A stretch of 64,000 nucleotides of DNA from Zopfochytrium polystomum (taxonomy: Eukaryota; Chytridiomycota; Chytridiomycetes; Chytridiales; Chytridiaceae), in the NCBI GenBank assembly GCA_025765615.1, contig JAIVFJ010000011.1:434001-498000 (forward strand), read 5' to 3'. How positions within the stretch are numbered: position 1 is the first letter of the stretch; the number at the start of each line of letters is the position of its first letter. A program made the translations under genes and the position numbers. Of this stretch, positions 48,199 through 59,701 are shown in pieces. The notes under the pieces are model-generated. The model was not told the DNA's origin. It worked only from the letters and a program-made list of their open reading frames with translations, and ran no database searches.

Positions 48199-48486
48199 TT
48201 TTTCGTTTCAAATCCATTACCCTGCGTGTTTCATATCTGTGTGTACTCAGAACTACTCCAGCAGCAGGTTGTTGTAAGTCGCACACGGCGTACCGACAAC
48301 GGCGAGATCCAAACCAGAGAGGGAAGGCAGGGTGGAGCGATCCATCGATTCGCTCCTGAGTGAGGAACGATGGCTGCGACATTGCAAGGGAAACGGAGAT
48401 GCAGACAGACACTCGCCACCACGGTGGAGGAAAACGGAAAGAAAGACACCACCCAGAGGATGCGCCACCCAGAAGAAGACACGCCC
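47196..48486. other. Region without a convincing gene
   Basis: A plus-strand frame at 47355-47813 (152 codons; includes NELRMLQTSYQDVCFGAGTD and EKILVLGYDSNGWSSDGRF) shows no known domain. A GT run lies at 48167-48192. The stretch may hold decayed sequence related to the adjoining AT-rich island. Confidence 0.35.
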
Positions 48487-48558
48487 AGAGACAGAGAGAG
48501 AGGGAGAGAGAGAGGGAGGGAGAGAGAGAGCGAGAGGGAGAGAGAGAGGGAGAGAGAC
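48487..48558 (+). repeat. (GA)n tract upstream of secreted-protein gene
   Basis: A purine run of AGAGAG/GGGAGA units ends about 19 bp before the TATA box of the next gene, on its sense strand. Confidence 0.9.
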
Positions 48559-48576
48559 GCGCGCACCACTGGCCAC

Positions 48577-48583
48577 TATAAAT
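48577..48583 (+). promoter_or_regulatory. TATA box of small secreted-protein gene
   Basis: TATAAAT within GGCCACTATAAATCCCCGG, 132 bp upstream of the start codon and directly after a GA tract, a typical core-promoter arrangement. Confidence 0.6.
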
Positions 48584-48714
48584 CCCCGGCGCCTTAGCAC
48601 AAACTTCACTCTGCATCCGCACTCGCAAGCCCTGCCTTCTCCTTGTCCCCGCAATAGTCTCCTTATAGTCATCCCCTGTCCTCCTTCCCGATTCCAACCC
48701 AAAGAATCAACGCA

Positions 48715-49276
48715 ATGCACCTCTCCCTCCCCTCGCTGTCAGTTCTCGTCATGCTAGCAGTTACTTGCGTCGTTCAGGCGAAACCAATGTGAGACTATCG
48801 TTTGGTCACCTTCCACCCTGCCCTCAACAACCCAGTTCCTTCCGAAACCCGCCTATCGTTCCCAACCTTTGTCCAACTGGGAAGGCCAACCATCATCCGG
48901 GCACAATAAATAACGAAAACCTCACGTCAACCCATTCCCTCCCAGTCCCCAACCTCCCGAAGCGCCGGCGCCGTGGAATGGAATCGACGAGAACGCCGCA
49001 TATCGAGGCCGCGACAGGGGATCGGGCGTCGCCGTACCGAAATGGGATGAGAACGACGACAAAACCGCCGACCGAGGCCGAAACAGAGTCGTGGCCGTCT
49101 CACACCAAACATCGCCAGTCAAGGAGCACCACTCGATCGAGGAGAACGTGCAAAAGCACAAGGACAGAGACGGCAGGGCTATGGCTCGCTTCGACGAAAA
49201 CAGCTCGCACGCGCAGCACAAGAAGAAGGGACAGGAGCTTAAGAAAAAGGTGAACGAATTGGCGAAGCATACATAA
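48715..49276 (+). CDS. Small secreted, highly charged protein
   Basis: Two exons, 48715-48788 and 48946-49276, give 134 residues. The start MHLSLPSLSVLVMLAVTC with VVQA forms a clear signal peptide, cleavage likely after QA. The mature part is Lys/Asp/His/Asn-rich without Cys: PQPPEAPAPWNGIDENAAYR, EHHSIEENVQKHKDRDGRAM, HKKKGQELKKKVNELAKHT. It ends in a short amphipathic Lys-rich helix. No family recognised. The size, secretion signal and charge fit small secreted fungal proteins; effector function is not shown. The splice join (AT|T) converts the unspliced frames into a single open product. A TATA box and an AATAAA flank it properly. Confidence 0.72.
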
Positions 49277-49313
49277 ATGGGACGTGATTGTCGACTTTGT
49301 AATTTTTGAAGGG

Positions 49314-49319
49314 AATAAA
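49314..49319 (+). terminator. Candidate polyadenylation signal AATAAA
   Basis: AATAAA 38 bp after the stop of the small secreted-protein gene. The following 49320-49819 contains no recognisable gene. Confidence 0.45.
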
Positions 49320-49819
49320 TACATTTCGTGGAGAAGGACCAACTGAAGAGTGATATGGCAGGGCGCGACGATGCAGTGGGAGCCTGCAAAACAGCGTAGC
49401 GAAGGCCTTTATTTTGGAGCTAGGAGCATACCTTGTTGCTTGGCCGTTGGCTTCCCTGACACCAGGCGGTCGAAGAAGAAATGAGACTCCTTATCGAACC
49501 GTGGACTCAGAGACACGTCATCGGGACACCTTCGATGCACAAAGGACGATCTGCGCAGCGATGCTAATCAGGCCTATCCTTCACATTCACATCAGTTCCT
49601 CACAGCGAGCATGAATCCGATCGCATACAGCAACACACCCAGAATCCTCGGCGAGCCTGACGCGTCCAGTGGAGTGGAGTGGGAAAAAGGGCAGCGCAAC
49701 AAATTCTTTGGTTGTATTTACTCAACCAACCTCTTCTCAATCGGAAAAAAAAGGGTGCAGAGCTCGGTGGCATGTACAACAGGCTGTCCACAGAAAGCTA
49801 CAGAGGTTTCACTCAACCC

Positions 49820-51045
49820 TCAACGACTCTCCTTCCTCTGCGCTCCTGCGCCGTAGCGCAACTCGCGAATGGTGGGAATCCTCAAGTCCTCCCGGCGCGA
49901 CTTGGAGGCCGGGTCGAAGTACGGCCTCTCACCCAGCGACACGACGCGGTCGCCGACCCTCAGCTCCTCCCCGTAATCAAACGTGGCCGAATGCACCGAG
50001 CTGCGGTTGTCCCAAATGGCCACGTCGTTCTTGCTCCACTTGAACCGCACCTGCAGGTCGTGGTTCTCCGCATTCAGCCTGAACAGGTACTGCAGGACGG
50101 CGTCCGACTCGTCCTTGGACAGCTCGTTGATCTGCCGCGTGAAGCCGCGGACGGCATAGACGCCCTTCCACCCCGTGACAGGGTTGGTGCGGATGAGCGG
50201 GTGCACCGCCTGCAGGCTGTCGCCCGCGTTCTCAGGCGCGCCGCGGACCTCGCGAATCTTGAGCCCGCGGAGGTCGGCGATCGTCTTGAAAAAGTCGGCG
50301 TTGTGCGTCGCCGTGAGGCCCTCGAGGAACTTTGCGAAGGCAGGGGTCAGCCGATCGTAAAGCTCGTAGGCGCTGGACCAGAGCGTGTCGCCGCCGGTGG
50401 TGGGGAGGGTGTGGATTTTCAGGATGGCGTAGTCGCTAGGGACCGGCTCGAAGGTGATGTCGCTGTGCCAGTCGACGCTGGCGAGTTCCGACCGGATGCC
50501 GGCAGCGTGGTAGTCGTTTCGGCCTTCGGAGGTGATCTGGCTGATTTCTTCGCCGTGCTTGGAGAACGAGATGATTGGGTGAACGTGCAGCTTGGACGTA
50601 GCTGGCTTGCCGGTGAGCTCACCGAGACGGCGGCCGAGCTCTTTCTGCTCCTCGATGTTGATGTCTTGGTTGCGGAAAAAGATCACATTGCGACGCGACG
50701 CCGTGATGGCGAGATCGCGGATGAGATCGTCGGAATTCTCGGCTGCGAGAGGAGCACCGCGAGGTATTTAAGACAGTTAGCGCGTTGAAAATTTGATGGA
50801 GTCGGCTGGCTGCCAACTGCAATCCTCTCACCTTTCAGCAGGTCCGACAGCTGCACTCCGGTCTCAAACTCGGTGCCGATGTGAGGCGTCACGTCGAAAC
50901 GCTTAAAAATTTCCAGGGCACCTGAGAGCTCAAGTGGCTTTCTCAAAAGCGTCGAAGGCTGCGGCGCGACGGTCTCCTTGAGGTTGGCGATGGCTGTGCT
51001 AGACTCGGTAGCGACAGTCTCCGCAGAGGAAGGGGGTGGCGTCAT
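49820..51045 (-). CDS. TauD/TfdA-family 2-oxoglutarate-dependent dioxygenase
   Basis: Two exons (50832-51045, 49820-50742) give 378 residues. The fold is the TauD/TfdA jelly roll: NVIFFRNQDINIEEQKELGR at the entry strand, the iron-binding HxD in ASVDWHSDITFEPVPSDYAI, LPTTGGDTLWSSAYELYDRL (conserved 2-oxoglutarate region), VYAVRGFTRQINELSKDESD, the distal His in NRSSVHSATFDYG and an Arg in GERPYFDP for 2-oxoglutarate. Such enzymes hydroxylate sulfonates such as taurine, or other small acids, releasing sulfite or aldehydes; the substrate here cannot be fixed. The N-terminal ~70 residues are an extension (Ser/Thr-rich, then ALEIFKRFDVTPHIGTEF). Usual TauD length is ~280, so this is a longer fungal form. 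Confidence 0.92.
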
Positions 51046-51189
51046 GATGCTTGGGGATTTGGGGGTGGGCAGTTGTGGGTTAACAAATCTGGAGTGTGTG
51101 CCGAACGTTCAACCCTTTTATTCTGCCCGGAGAGATGAGATGTTATGGGAGGCAGAGCAATAAGGAGAGGGCGAGGGAGTGAGACTGCA

Positions 51190-51225
<36 letters not shown>

Positions 51226-51789
51226 CGTGTGAGTGTGTTTCAAATCAGTCGCGCCAGCACGCAATCCTTCTCTCTGATTGCACATGGCTCACGTACACAC
51301 AGATCCGTCGCCGCCCTCGCTCGATTGGTCCGCTTCGAATTCGCTGAAGCTTTGCCGATCCCGCGCCAATTCGCGGACGGATGGCATAAGTTGTTCAGTG
51401 AGCGAGTGAGTCACAGGATAGGTTAGCGGGCAGTCGCACGACGCAACGAGCACGGAAGCCGGAAAGGACGAGACCTCCCCGCCCTTCGCGTGCAACAATG
51501 CGCGGGAGCTTAAGCCGCGACCATGCACGCGAGTGCGCGAGCCCGTCCAATCCCGCAATCGGTTGCAATCGCGCCACTGGTGGCTGAATGGCGTGCCCAG
51601 CAAAAAGCTCACGCAATCGAAGACACATTGTCGGGTGGCACAGTTCATTTGCTAAATATTCACGTTCGTCGAAGAAGGATTACCCTAGTTCAAAAACGTC
51701 AAACGCAACCGTCTTGCAAATGAAAGGATCCAAGGCTTTAAGCAGATTGGAGTTGGGGATGCACGGGTTTTTGATCTTGACATCCGGGC
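51046..51789. other. Intergenic region with (GT)n
   Basis: A GT/GC run at about 51190-51230 lies 150 bp upstream of the dioxygenase start (CA on its coding strand). Remaining sequence shows no gene. Confidence 0.5.
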
Positions 51790-52443
51790 TATTCAGCATT
51801 GAAACCAGAAATCCGTCGCCGCGGCCACAAGCAGCATGATAGCACGGGACTTTGGCAACTTGAAGACGTTTGCAGGTGGGACGGCAGGGTTTTCGGGTGC
51901 GGGCGGTGGGTTTTCGGAAGCTGTTGAAGCGCGTGCGCGGACACTGTAATAGCGAGGATCTGGTTGACGGCAACGTCAACGCGGACGACGTCGAGCCCGG
52001 CGGTTGGTGCCGTCAGCTGGTCCTCGTTCGCAACAACGCGCACGGCAAGCGCCGCGCTCATCGGACTGGAGGCGTGCCCGAAGCCCCACGCCCTTCTCGG
52101 GAATCGCACGGCCGGACCGACCGTTTCTAGTCAGATGGTGCGGAAGGCCTTGCCGTGCAACTCGCGCCCGCTCTGCGGAGCGAAGAGGGCGTTCACGCAG
52201 GACTTGGCTACGTCTTTGCCTCGAAGTATGTTTAACCCACAGACGCTGCAGCTCCGCGGGCAAGCGCTGGAGCGAGTCCGCCGTCTTTCCTCGCACGATT
52301 GCAGCTACCTGCAGCACGTTAAACGAACGGTCTGCCAGAAGACGGTGCAAAAAGAGAGCAACGCCGACAAAACCCGCCACGCCAGTGATCAATATTCGGG
52401 CGCCACTCCTGGATGCTTGAATGATGATGAAATCGGTCGCCAA
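51790..52443 (-). pseudogene. Relic of an extended-SDR acyl reductase (male-sterility/FAR-like)
   Basis: The upstream part reads ARILITGVAGFVGVALFLHR (TGxxGxxG NAD(P) motif of extended SDRs) followed by VLQVAAIVRGKTADSLQRLP, as in fatty-acyl-CoA or thioester reductase domains. In another frame further on, GLDVVRVDVAVNQILAI resembles the VPVDxVVN stretch of the same family. Stops and frame changes separate them and the central catalytic part is missing. It abuts the copia element, which may have destroyed the gene. Confidence 0.45.
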
Positions 52444-52482
52444 CGTCGCTTGAAGCTAGGGATGTCGCCGAAGCTGCGGTGA

Positions 52483-52827
52483 CTATACCACTGCGATCAG
52501 TGTTGCCACCGGGCGACTTTGAACTCTGCATGAATGGAAATGAGAGTGGGGTGAAGAAGGAGCTGACGGAAGCCGAAGGGCAAGAAGTGTATCGCTGCTT
52601 TGTTTTCCCTTTCGCGCAGAATATCCAGAGTTTCCAAGGAAGAATACAAATCCATCGACAGACTTTGCAGACAATTTGTCTGAGGCAAAGTTGGAATCAG
52701 AGTATCCCACAAGTTGCACATCGGCAGTTCCCTTGACGTAGTGTAGCACGTCTAGACCTGCCTCCCAGTGTTTGTCTCTTGCATTGGCCATAACTTGGCC
52801 CAACCGTCCAACAGCAAATGATAAGTC
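52483..52827 (-). mobile_element. Ty1/copia RNase H segment (3' part of split element)
   Basis: The minus strand reads LSFAVGRLGQVMANARDKHW, LHYVKGTADVQLVGYSDSNF and DGFVFFLGNSG, the start of a copia-type RNase H region. It is the continuation of the reverse transcriptase at 54233 onward, separated by a 1.4 kb insertion. The usual downstream TEAEY part is corrupted, so this copy is dead. Confidence 0.8.
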
Positions 52828-54228
52828 TGTGAGACTATACTCACTCCTTTGACCCTGGAATCTGGGCACTAGAGTGAGGGAAAGCAAATAATGGGCTAAA
52901 AAATAACTTTATTGGGCTGTTGTCCAGGGGGTGTTTCAACCCTACTACTTGCCTGGTCCACAAAGTATCCCTACTGATCTGTCTAACAGGGGTCTCAAAC
53001 ACAAAGAATGAACATTCAGAGGGACAATCCTCTGAGGGATTGGTGCTGGAGCACTGATTACTCACATGGCTGCAGGCCGATGCGAGGGGAAACAGAAGGG
53101 CACTCCTGAGGGCGCAACACAACTGCAGAATAAAGAGAGAGAAGAGGGAAAGGGGGTTTTTATCTCAGGAACCTAATCTCAAAAACAACAGGAGCGGTTA
53201 ATAGCGACGGGGCGGACAGGGCACTACCTAGCACCCCTCGTCGCAGACAGTGCTGAAGGAGCCCTCGTCGTCGCCAGTGACAGGGGAAAGAGAGAGAAGG
53301 GAGTCAACTATGTAGGGTCAGAAGGTCGCCAGCAGGGAACTTGCACGCAGAAACACCTGCAATTGTACACGCACCCCACCAGGATGCGTCAGTACGATCA
53401 CTGGACCAATGGGCTTATCACATCGCACTCGTACTCACACATCTCACCCTCACAGCAATAGGACTGAGGCAGGCACTTGTAGATCGAACTCTCAGGTGTC
53501 AGGGACCGTGCAGGGCACAGCCACCAACACCCTCACAGGGTCGACAACGCCACCGTCGTCGCCTCTGCAGCAGGCAAGTGTCTGTGATCCTCACTCCACA
53601 CATAGTCGGTGGTGGGTCCAGCTGCATTCCCCACCTGCAGCCCCTTAAGAGGAGCCCCCAAAGAGACCATGTACTCACCTGGGTGTGTACCACCTCTCAC
53701 TACCCTCACCTCTGTGAGCCAGATGGATTTGAAGGGACTCTGTATTGGTGCCAAAGGACAGAAATCAGACTGAAGGAAAACGGAAAACGAGAAATGGCCC
53801 AAAAACAGAGAGAGAGAAAATTGACAAGTCAACTCCCCTGACTTGGAGCATCCACCACAAATGCTCTAAGTTCCCCCAACCCTATGCATGTATGTACAAG
53901 TGCTGAAAATAAATAATAAATTAGGCAGGCTTGGGGCACAGCCTGTCAGGTACCCATCCCAAGACAGTCAGGCAGCTCTGTTAGTCACCAAAAAAGAAAA
54001 TATGTTGAGAAAACCCTGGCGCAACGGAAACTGTTAAGACGAAAGTAGTAATAGCAGGCCCAATAATAAAGAAAGGTTAACCGCAAATACACTTTGATAA
54101 CGCCTTGGAAACTAAAGAACTGGGAATTATAATAGGGGTCCCGATCCTTGCAGTTTTATGACAGGTACGCTAGTTTTTGTGAATAAAATCCCTAGACTTT
54201 ATCACTGAGACCTCAGTGTAGTCTCACA
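52828..54228. mobile_element. 1.4 kb nested insertion with inverted ends and 4 bp target duplication
   Basis: The segment starts TGTGAGACTATACTC and ends GTAGTCTCACA, giving a perfect 10 bp terminal inverted repeat (TGTGAGACTA) that continues imperfectly to ~15 bp. AGTC flanks both sides (52824-52827 and 54229-54232). Deleting the insert and one AGTC rejoins the copia frame (TRPDLSFAVG). No transposase is visible; one 166-codon frame at 53341-53841 has no recognised domain. It could be a non-autonomous DNA transposon or a solo LTR with TG...CA ends. Confidence 0.75.
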
Positions 54229-54232
54229 AGTC

Positions 54233-57200
54233 TGGTCGAGTTCAAACTGCTGGGAAATTCAAGCAGCCCACCAATTCTTGCATGGGCTTCTCTGTTCGTG
54301 GCTCTTCACCACGCTTCTCCAGAACACGCCCTGGCACCATTGGGGTGGAGATAGCCTTGGCATCCTCCATCCAAATCTGGTCAGGAACTCGTGGAATTTC
54401 GATGAGTTGCTCAATCGAATCTCCCCCTTCTCTTGGTCCTGTTGCACACCGATTCCAATACAGTGCTCCAGCCTGCCCACATCACGCAGCTCAAAAGTAG
54501 CGTTCAGGTGAGTCCAGAACTTCTCAAAGTTTGCCTTTGCAGAGGCATAATAGAATGTCAGCATATCATCTGCAAACAGTAGGACTGCCATAAAGTCTGG
54601 ATTCCCTAGCTCGCCCTTTAGGAAGAGGCAAGGGTCGTGCTTCGATGGTCAGAATCCATTCTCCTCCAACCACTTGCGAGTGGTCTTGTACCAGATCCGC
54701 CCAGTCTGTTTTGTCCCATACAAGGCCTTCTGTAATAGGCAATAGAGCTTCTCCTCAATTGGCCAAAATACCTCATATCCATCCAGCTGTTCCATATAGA
54801 CTTCCTCATCCATTAGCCATTCAAGTAAGCTGCACAAATATCTCTTTGGTGAATTTCCATATCAAACTCCAGAGCCAGTACAAGCATCAGCTGAAAAGTC
54901 TGTGCTCGTGCTGTCGGCGAGTATGTCTCAGTGTAATCAAGTCCATAAATCTGGCTGAATCCTTGCCAACCAGCCGTGCCTTCCTCTCCAACAAGTTTCC
55001 ATCTGCGTCTTTCTGCCTCTCCAGGTGCCACTTTGACCCAATAGGTTTGCGACCTGGTGGGAGTGATGTCCATGTCCCATATTCGTCAAGTGTTTTCATC
55101 TGCTTATCCATAGTGGCTTTCCAACTCTTCCATTCAGGGTCACATTTGACCTCTGCAATGGAAATGAAAGCAAAGTTTGCTTGCCCCCCAGTTGCTTTCT
55201 TTCACTTCTTCTTGCGTTCCAGGAAATCACGTACTGCTTGTTCTTGCTGAGTACGCTCACGGTCTTGTTGCATCTGTATGCGCTCGCTACGGTACTCCTG
55301 TGGTGAGTGGGGTGGTGAGTGAGGTGGTGATGGCTGACTCACAGGGGTGCTTGGTTGTTCTGTTGACGGCACGCATACTGGCGAGCCTGGCTGTGGACTT
55401 ATTGCTGCATTTTCCCACGCTTCTGAGTCTGTATCACTTTCACTCATACTCTCACTGTCTCTGCCTGCAGCTGGTGCTCCCCCTTTGCCAGTGAGAGGGA
55501 CGTCATCATCATCCAAATCAGATCCTGTATTGGAGTGATGACGCCTTTGGCTTGAGTGTGAGGAAACAGTAGCTTTCGAGGTAGAATCGCTCAGGTGACC
55601 AGTGAGAGTCTCGTCAAACCGCACATTTCGAGCGACAAATATTTCGTTTGTGGAAGGGTTCAGAACATTGTACGCCTTTCCACCTTGTGCATATGATAGC
55701 ATGTGCATAACCCGACTCCGCTTATTCAACTTGTTCTTACCAGTCAAATGCTCAGCAGGATAGCGAGCCCATCCCAGGCCCCAAATACCCATATGCTCGC
55801 CAAGTCAGGTTTGATTTGAGTGAATAGCTCTATAGGTGTGAGAGAGAGTCCCTTTACAGGCAATCAATTACTCACGTAAACAGCAGTTGCGTGAGGCCAC
55901 CACTTCTTATCCATCTGAGCATCAAGCTGGGCTGAGCCTTCTTGGTCCAACAAATTCCTGTTTGCAATTTCCGCTTTTCCATTCTGCTCATGCTCATAAG
56001 CGATAGGAGCTTGCAGTGTGACTCCAATTTCTTTCATCTTGTCTGCAAACCACCCCAGGTAGAATTCTTTTTGCATTGTCACACTGAATAGCTTTCAGCG
56101 TCTGGTTGCATGCTCGCTCTGCCCATCGGAGCCACGGCATAAAATTGGACAGTATATCCTCCCCTGAATGGCCCTTCATGGGAAAGGCAACCTTCAGATC
56201 AGAGAAGTCATCTGTTAGGACTAGAGCCATCTCCTCGCCTTCAACACCTTTTGCCTTGATTGGTGTGAAATCCATGTGGACCAGGTCAAGTGGATGCTGT
56301 GCTCTGGGGTTCTTGGATTGTCAAAATGGCAGGCGTGTAAGCTTGCGTGCTGACACACATCGCATAGTGAGTCTGACTCTGGTGCAATGGGCTCAAATCC
56401 ATCCACCATTCCTCAAGCCGCTTTGCCACATCATGCGATGTGTGGCACAGCCAGCGATGTTGGATGTCTGCTATCAACAGAACCATGCTTGTTGACTTTG
56501 AAGCTGTAGAATGCTTCCTAGCAGTTATCTGCATCTCCAGATTTCGTCCAACAAGCTTCCCAACAAGTACTTCAGCATTCTTTGTCTGATACGCAATGTG
56601 CTCCCCCTTCCCATGCAACTCAAGGCCTGCAAGGGTGAGAGGTGTGTGGGAAACTAGATTGGCTGTGATGTTGGGGCAGTATTGTACTCCCCGCAGTGTG
56701 ACTTCCACCACTTTCCAGACGAAATTGTTGAGTCAAATACAACATTCCCCTCAGCAGCAATCTTGAGTGGTTTTCCATCTCCAATAGTACCCTCATCCGA
56801 CATTTCCCTGTAGGTGCCTGAACCAAAGAAACAGGGGTCGTTTGTGAGGTGGTATGATGCACTGCTGTCATGGTACCATTCGTCCTTGCTTGGTACTCTC
56901 GACTTCACTGTGAAAGCATAGCGTGTGTCTAATGCGTTCACTTCGCTCTTAGCTTTGGTGAGTTGATCACCTTGCTTTTGTCCTTTTCCTGCTGCACCAC
57001 CACCTTTTGCCCAGCAGTCCTTGCGAAGGTGTCCAGGCTTGCTGCAATTTAAGCAAGTTTGCTTCTTCTTGTCTGCTTTGGATGCAGTGAAAGCAGCGGA
57101 TTTTGGCAACTCCTTCTTTGATGCACCTTCAGGACTTTCTGCCTTGAAGCTTGTGCGTTGTGCTTTTTTCTCGTCAGTGCATTCGCCACATATGCCACCT

Positions 57201-57360
57201 TAATGGTATCATCAGAACCTGTGTATGTGTTGTTTTCACGCTCTACGGTGTAGAGCATTTCTTTGATTTCCAAAAAAGTCGTGAATAGACAGCTGAAGTC
57301 AGGCCAGTTGTCTGTCAACGCCTCAAATTCCGGAATATTTTCGAACTCCTTGTCTGTCAT
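54233..57360 (-). mobile_element. Degenerate Ty1/copia retrotransposon (gag, protease, integrase, reverse transcriptase)
   Basis: Read on the minus strand from 57360: a gag start (MTDKEFENIPEFEALTDNWP), a CCHC knuckle (CLNCSKPGHLRKDC), a protease-like WYHDSSASYHLTNDP, the integrase core (VHMDFTPIKAKGVEGEEMAL, LVLTDDFSDL, QCDNA, YEHEQNGKAEIANR), a Ser/Pro linker (near 55250-55560), and reverse transcriptase (WKSHYGTWTSL-like region, QRDICAAYLNG, QKALYGTKQTGRIWYK, VLLFADDMLTFY). Domain order gag-PR-IN-RT-RH defines Ty1/copia. At least six frame breaks and stops make it non-coding. LTRs were not recognised at either end. Confidence 0.88.
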
Positions 57361-57547
57361 CGTGATCTAGTAGCCGACCACTCAGCAACCTCGCTGTCCT
57401 CACCAGGGAGGGATCATACCAGTAGATTTTTCTTGTGTTGGGTTGCAATCACACAGCTGTCGTCAATCGTGACTGCTTCGTCGCGATCTTTTTGTCTGGC
57501 AAGTCGTCCTTTTCAGAACGACGAGAACAACAACACAGAAGTGCAAG

Positions 57548-57815
57548 CATGAACTCCCACACTGAGACGCTAAACGAAAACGCTTCGAAAAAGGAGAACC
57601 TCAGCAGCGTCGATCCTGCCACGGTCGAGCATTTCTTAAAACGCAAGTTTCATAATTACAACAAGGTTTGGCGGATGGATGGTAAATTGAAAAGTGAAGC
57701 ATCCAATTAGCTTTCGAAAGGGCAAGTTTTTCGTGTCGCGGACCTTCGACGTGCTCGGACACCGCATTTTCACTGTCGACGGAGACGAGTGGCGTTTGGG
57801 TCAGTGGCCAGCCCA
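57548..57815 (+). pseudogene. Cytochrome P450 fragment
   Basis: VDPATVEHFLKRKFHNYNK and, after a probable small intron, FDVLGHRIFTVDGDEW match the N-terminal P450 region (VEHxLKxxFxNYxKG...LLGxGIFxVDGExW, CYP52/CYP86-like). The rest of a P450, including the heme-binding loop, is absent on both sides. It lies between the copia element and a short tandem repeat, so it is a truncated remnant. Confidence 0.5.
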
Positions 57816-57831
57816 CTGGTTTATAGGTCGT

Positions 57832-57908
57832 ACTCAAGACATGAGTTGCTTAAGGGAGCCTTAAGTCGAACTCAAGACATGAGTTGCTTAGGGAAGCCTT
57901 AAGTCGAA
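57832..57908. repeat. Tandem duplication of a 38 bp unit
   Basis: Two adjacent copies of a unit starting ACTCAAGACATGAGTTGCTT and containing GCCTTAAGTCGA, differing at two bases. They sit at the break point of the P450 fragment and may mark a local repair or replication slippage event. Confidence 0.85.
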
Positions 57909-58044
57909 GTTTATTTCACCGTTAACATTTTCAAAGGGAGTTGGCAAATAATAACCCATCTAACTCGATAGCAGACTACAGTGTTAACAAAAAACAACAC
58001 ACTCGTTTCTCGAGGCATGCTACTCTTTTCCCCCGAGACATGCT

Positions 58045-59701
58045 CTAAACATCGCAAGTCCACGATGCATTCCTCGGCGTGGGCTGCCCCACGTCGCGGT
58101 ACTTAGGCGCACCGCCAAGGCAATCCGCCACCGTCACCATCGTCAAGTTCTTGCTCTTTGCCCAGTTGATGATGAACGGCACCATATCCGACACGGTCTT
58201 TGCGACGGTGCTGTGCTGCAGGAAGACGTGCGGCGTCCCCAAGTCCGCGTTATTGTATGTCGCCTTCTCGTTCGCGACGTCCGCGTCCGTGCTCTGGTCC
58301 CGTCCGTTCGACATCTCCTGCGGCGTCATGTCCCACAGCACAAAGTGTGTGTACCCCATGGCGGCGACCAGGTCCGCCGACGTCCTGTTGTACGAGCCGA
58401 ACGGTGGGCGGAAGTAGTTTGGCCGCGCGCCCGTGATCATCTTGATGGCGTCCTCGATCAGCTGCATCTCACGCAGCAACTCCGCGACCGACAGCGTGGC
58501 AATGTCCGGGTGGCTCCAAGTGTGCGCGCCGATCTGGTGCCCGTCGTTGTACGCCGCCGCCAGGTCCGCGGCGTGGTCGTACACGCAGTCTGCGTTGTTG
58601 CCGTTGATGAAAAACGTTGTGCGCCCGCCCGCGGCTTTGAAGGCGTTGGCGATCGTCGCCATCGACGTGTACGGCCCGTCGTCGAACGTGATAGCCACTG
58701 TCCCAGGCACTTGGCAGCGGTACACAATGTTGATGTTCTTGTCCTGAGGGAGGCCGTCGCAGTCACCAAAGAGCGGGTTGCAGCCGCTGCTGACGCTGCA
58801 GCTGCTAATATCGTTGCCACACCAGCCCCACTGGCCGCAGCAGAGACCCTGTATCGTTTGGACGAGGAAGGGGAAAAGTGGAGAAACTAATAGGTCAGAC
58901 TCTTTGAACGCCGTGAGTGCAACCATTCAAACTCACCAGAGGGCACAATCCCGCCGTCGAACCGCACTGGCCCGTGGTGGACACAAACGTTGGCACCACC
59001 ACGGGCGACGTAGTCGTCGGCGTCGCTGACGCCGTCGTTGTGGGCTTGATGATGGTCGAAATATTTCCGCACAGCCCGTACGCCGTCTGGCACCCGGTCC
59101 CGCAGTAAGCGTCGGTCTGTCCGCAGTACCCGTACTGCGAGCAGCAGAACCCGTCGAAGCAGCTGCCTTTGCCGGACCCGCACGACCCGTCGGTAGCATG
59201 CGTCACCGTGGAGGTTGCCGCGGAGGTGGTCGTTGTGTTCGTAGCCGGCGAGGACGTTTGAGCGGGAGTTGTGGTTGCGCTGGTGCTGGTGGAGGTGCCC
59301 GTCGTGGACTTGTTGCTCGAGCTCGAGCTCGTGGATGTGGTCTTGGACGACGACGACGACGACGTACTCTTTGCGCTACTAGTACTCGATGTTTTGGAGC
59401 TGCTGCTGGTGGTTGCGCTACTGGTACTCGTTGTTTTCGAGTTGCTGCTGGTGGTTGTCTTTGAGCTCGACGTCGACTTCTTTGCCACGCCGCCGCCGCG
59501 GCGGAAGAGGTGGTTCGCCGGCAGCTTGTCCGCGGTCAGGTTTGGGGGGTTGAGCGCGAGAGGGTCTGCGGCGAGGGCAGCGACGCTGTCGCCGACAATA
59601 GGGCCGAGGACAGCAGGTGCGAGCAGGGCAAAGACGGCGGCGGCGAGGAGGACGGAGGCGAACCGGATGAGAAGAAGTGGTTGGGCGTGCGGCGATGGCA
59701 T
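58045..59701 (-). CDS. Chitin deacetylase with two CBM18 chitin-binding modules
   Basis: Two exons (58937-59701, 58045-58848) give 522 residues. An N-terminal hydrophobic stretch (LLLIRFASVLLAAAVFALLA) is a signal peptide or anchor. A long Ser/Thr-rich linker (repeats of TSSSSKTTST) follows, likely O-glycosylated. Then two hevein-type CBM18 modules: GSCFDGFCCSQYGYCGQTDA and GLCCGQWGWCGNDISSC. The NodB/CE4 catalytic domain shows motif 1 TVAITFDDGPYTS, motif 2 HTWSHPD (metal His), motif 3 RPPFGSYNRTS, motif 4 VLWDMTP, and a final HVFLQHST region. CE4 enzymes remove acetyl groups from chitin, giving chitosan; the modules suggest wall-bound action. The exon junction falls inside the second CBM18. 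Confidence 0.94.

Noticed and set aside
57361..57547. 5' LTR of the copia element
   Set aside because: No TG...CA repeat matching the other side was found in the space before the P450 fragment.
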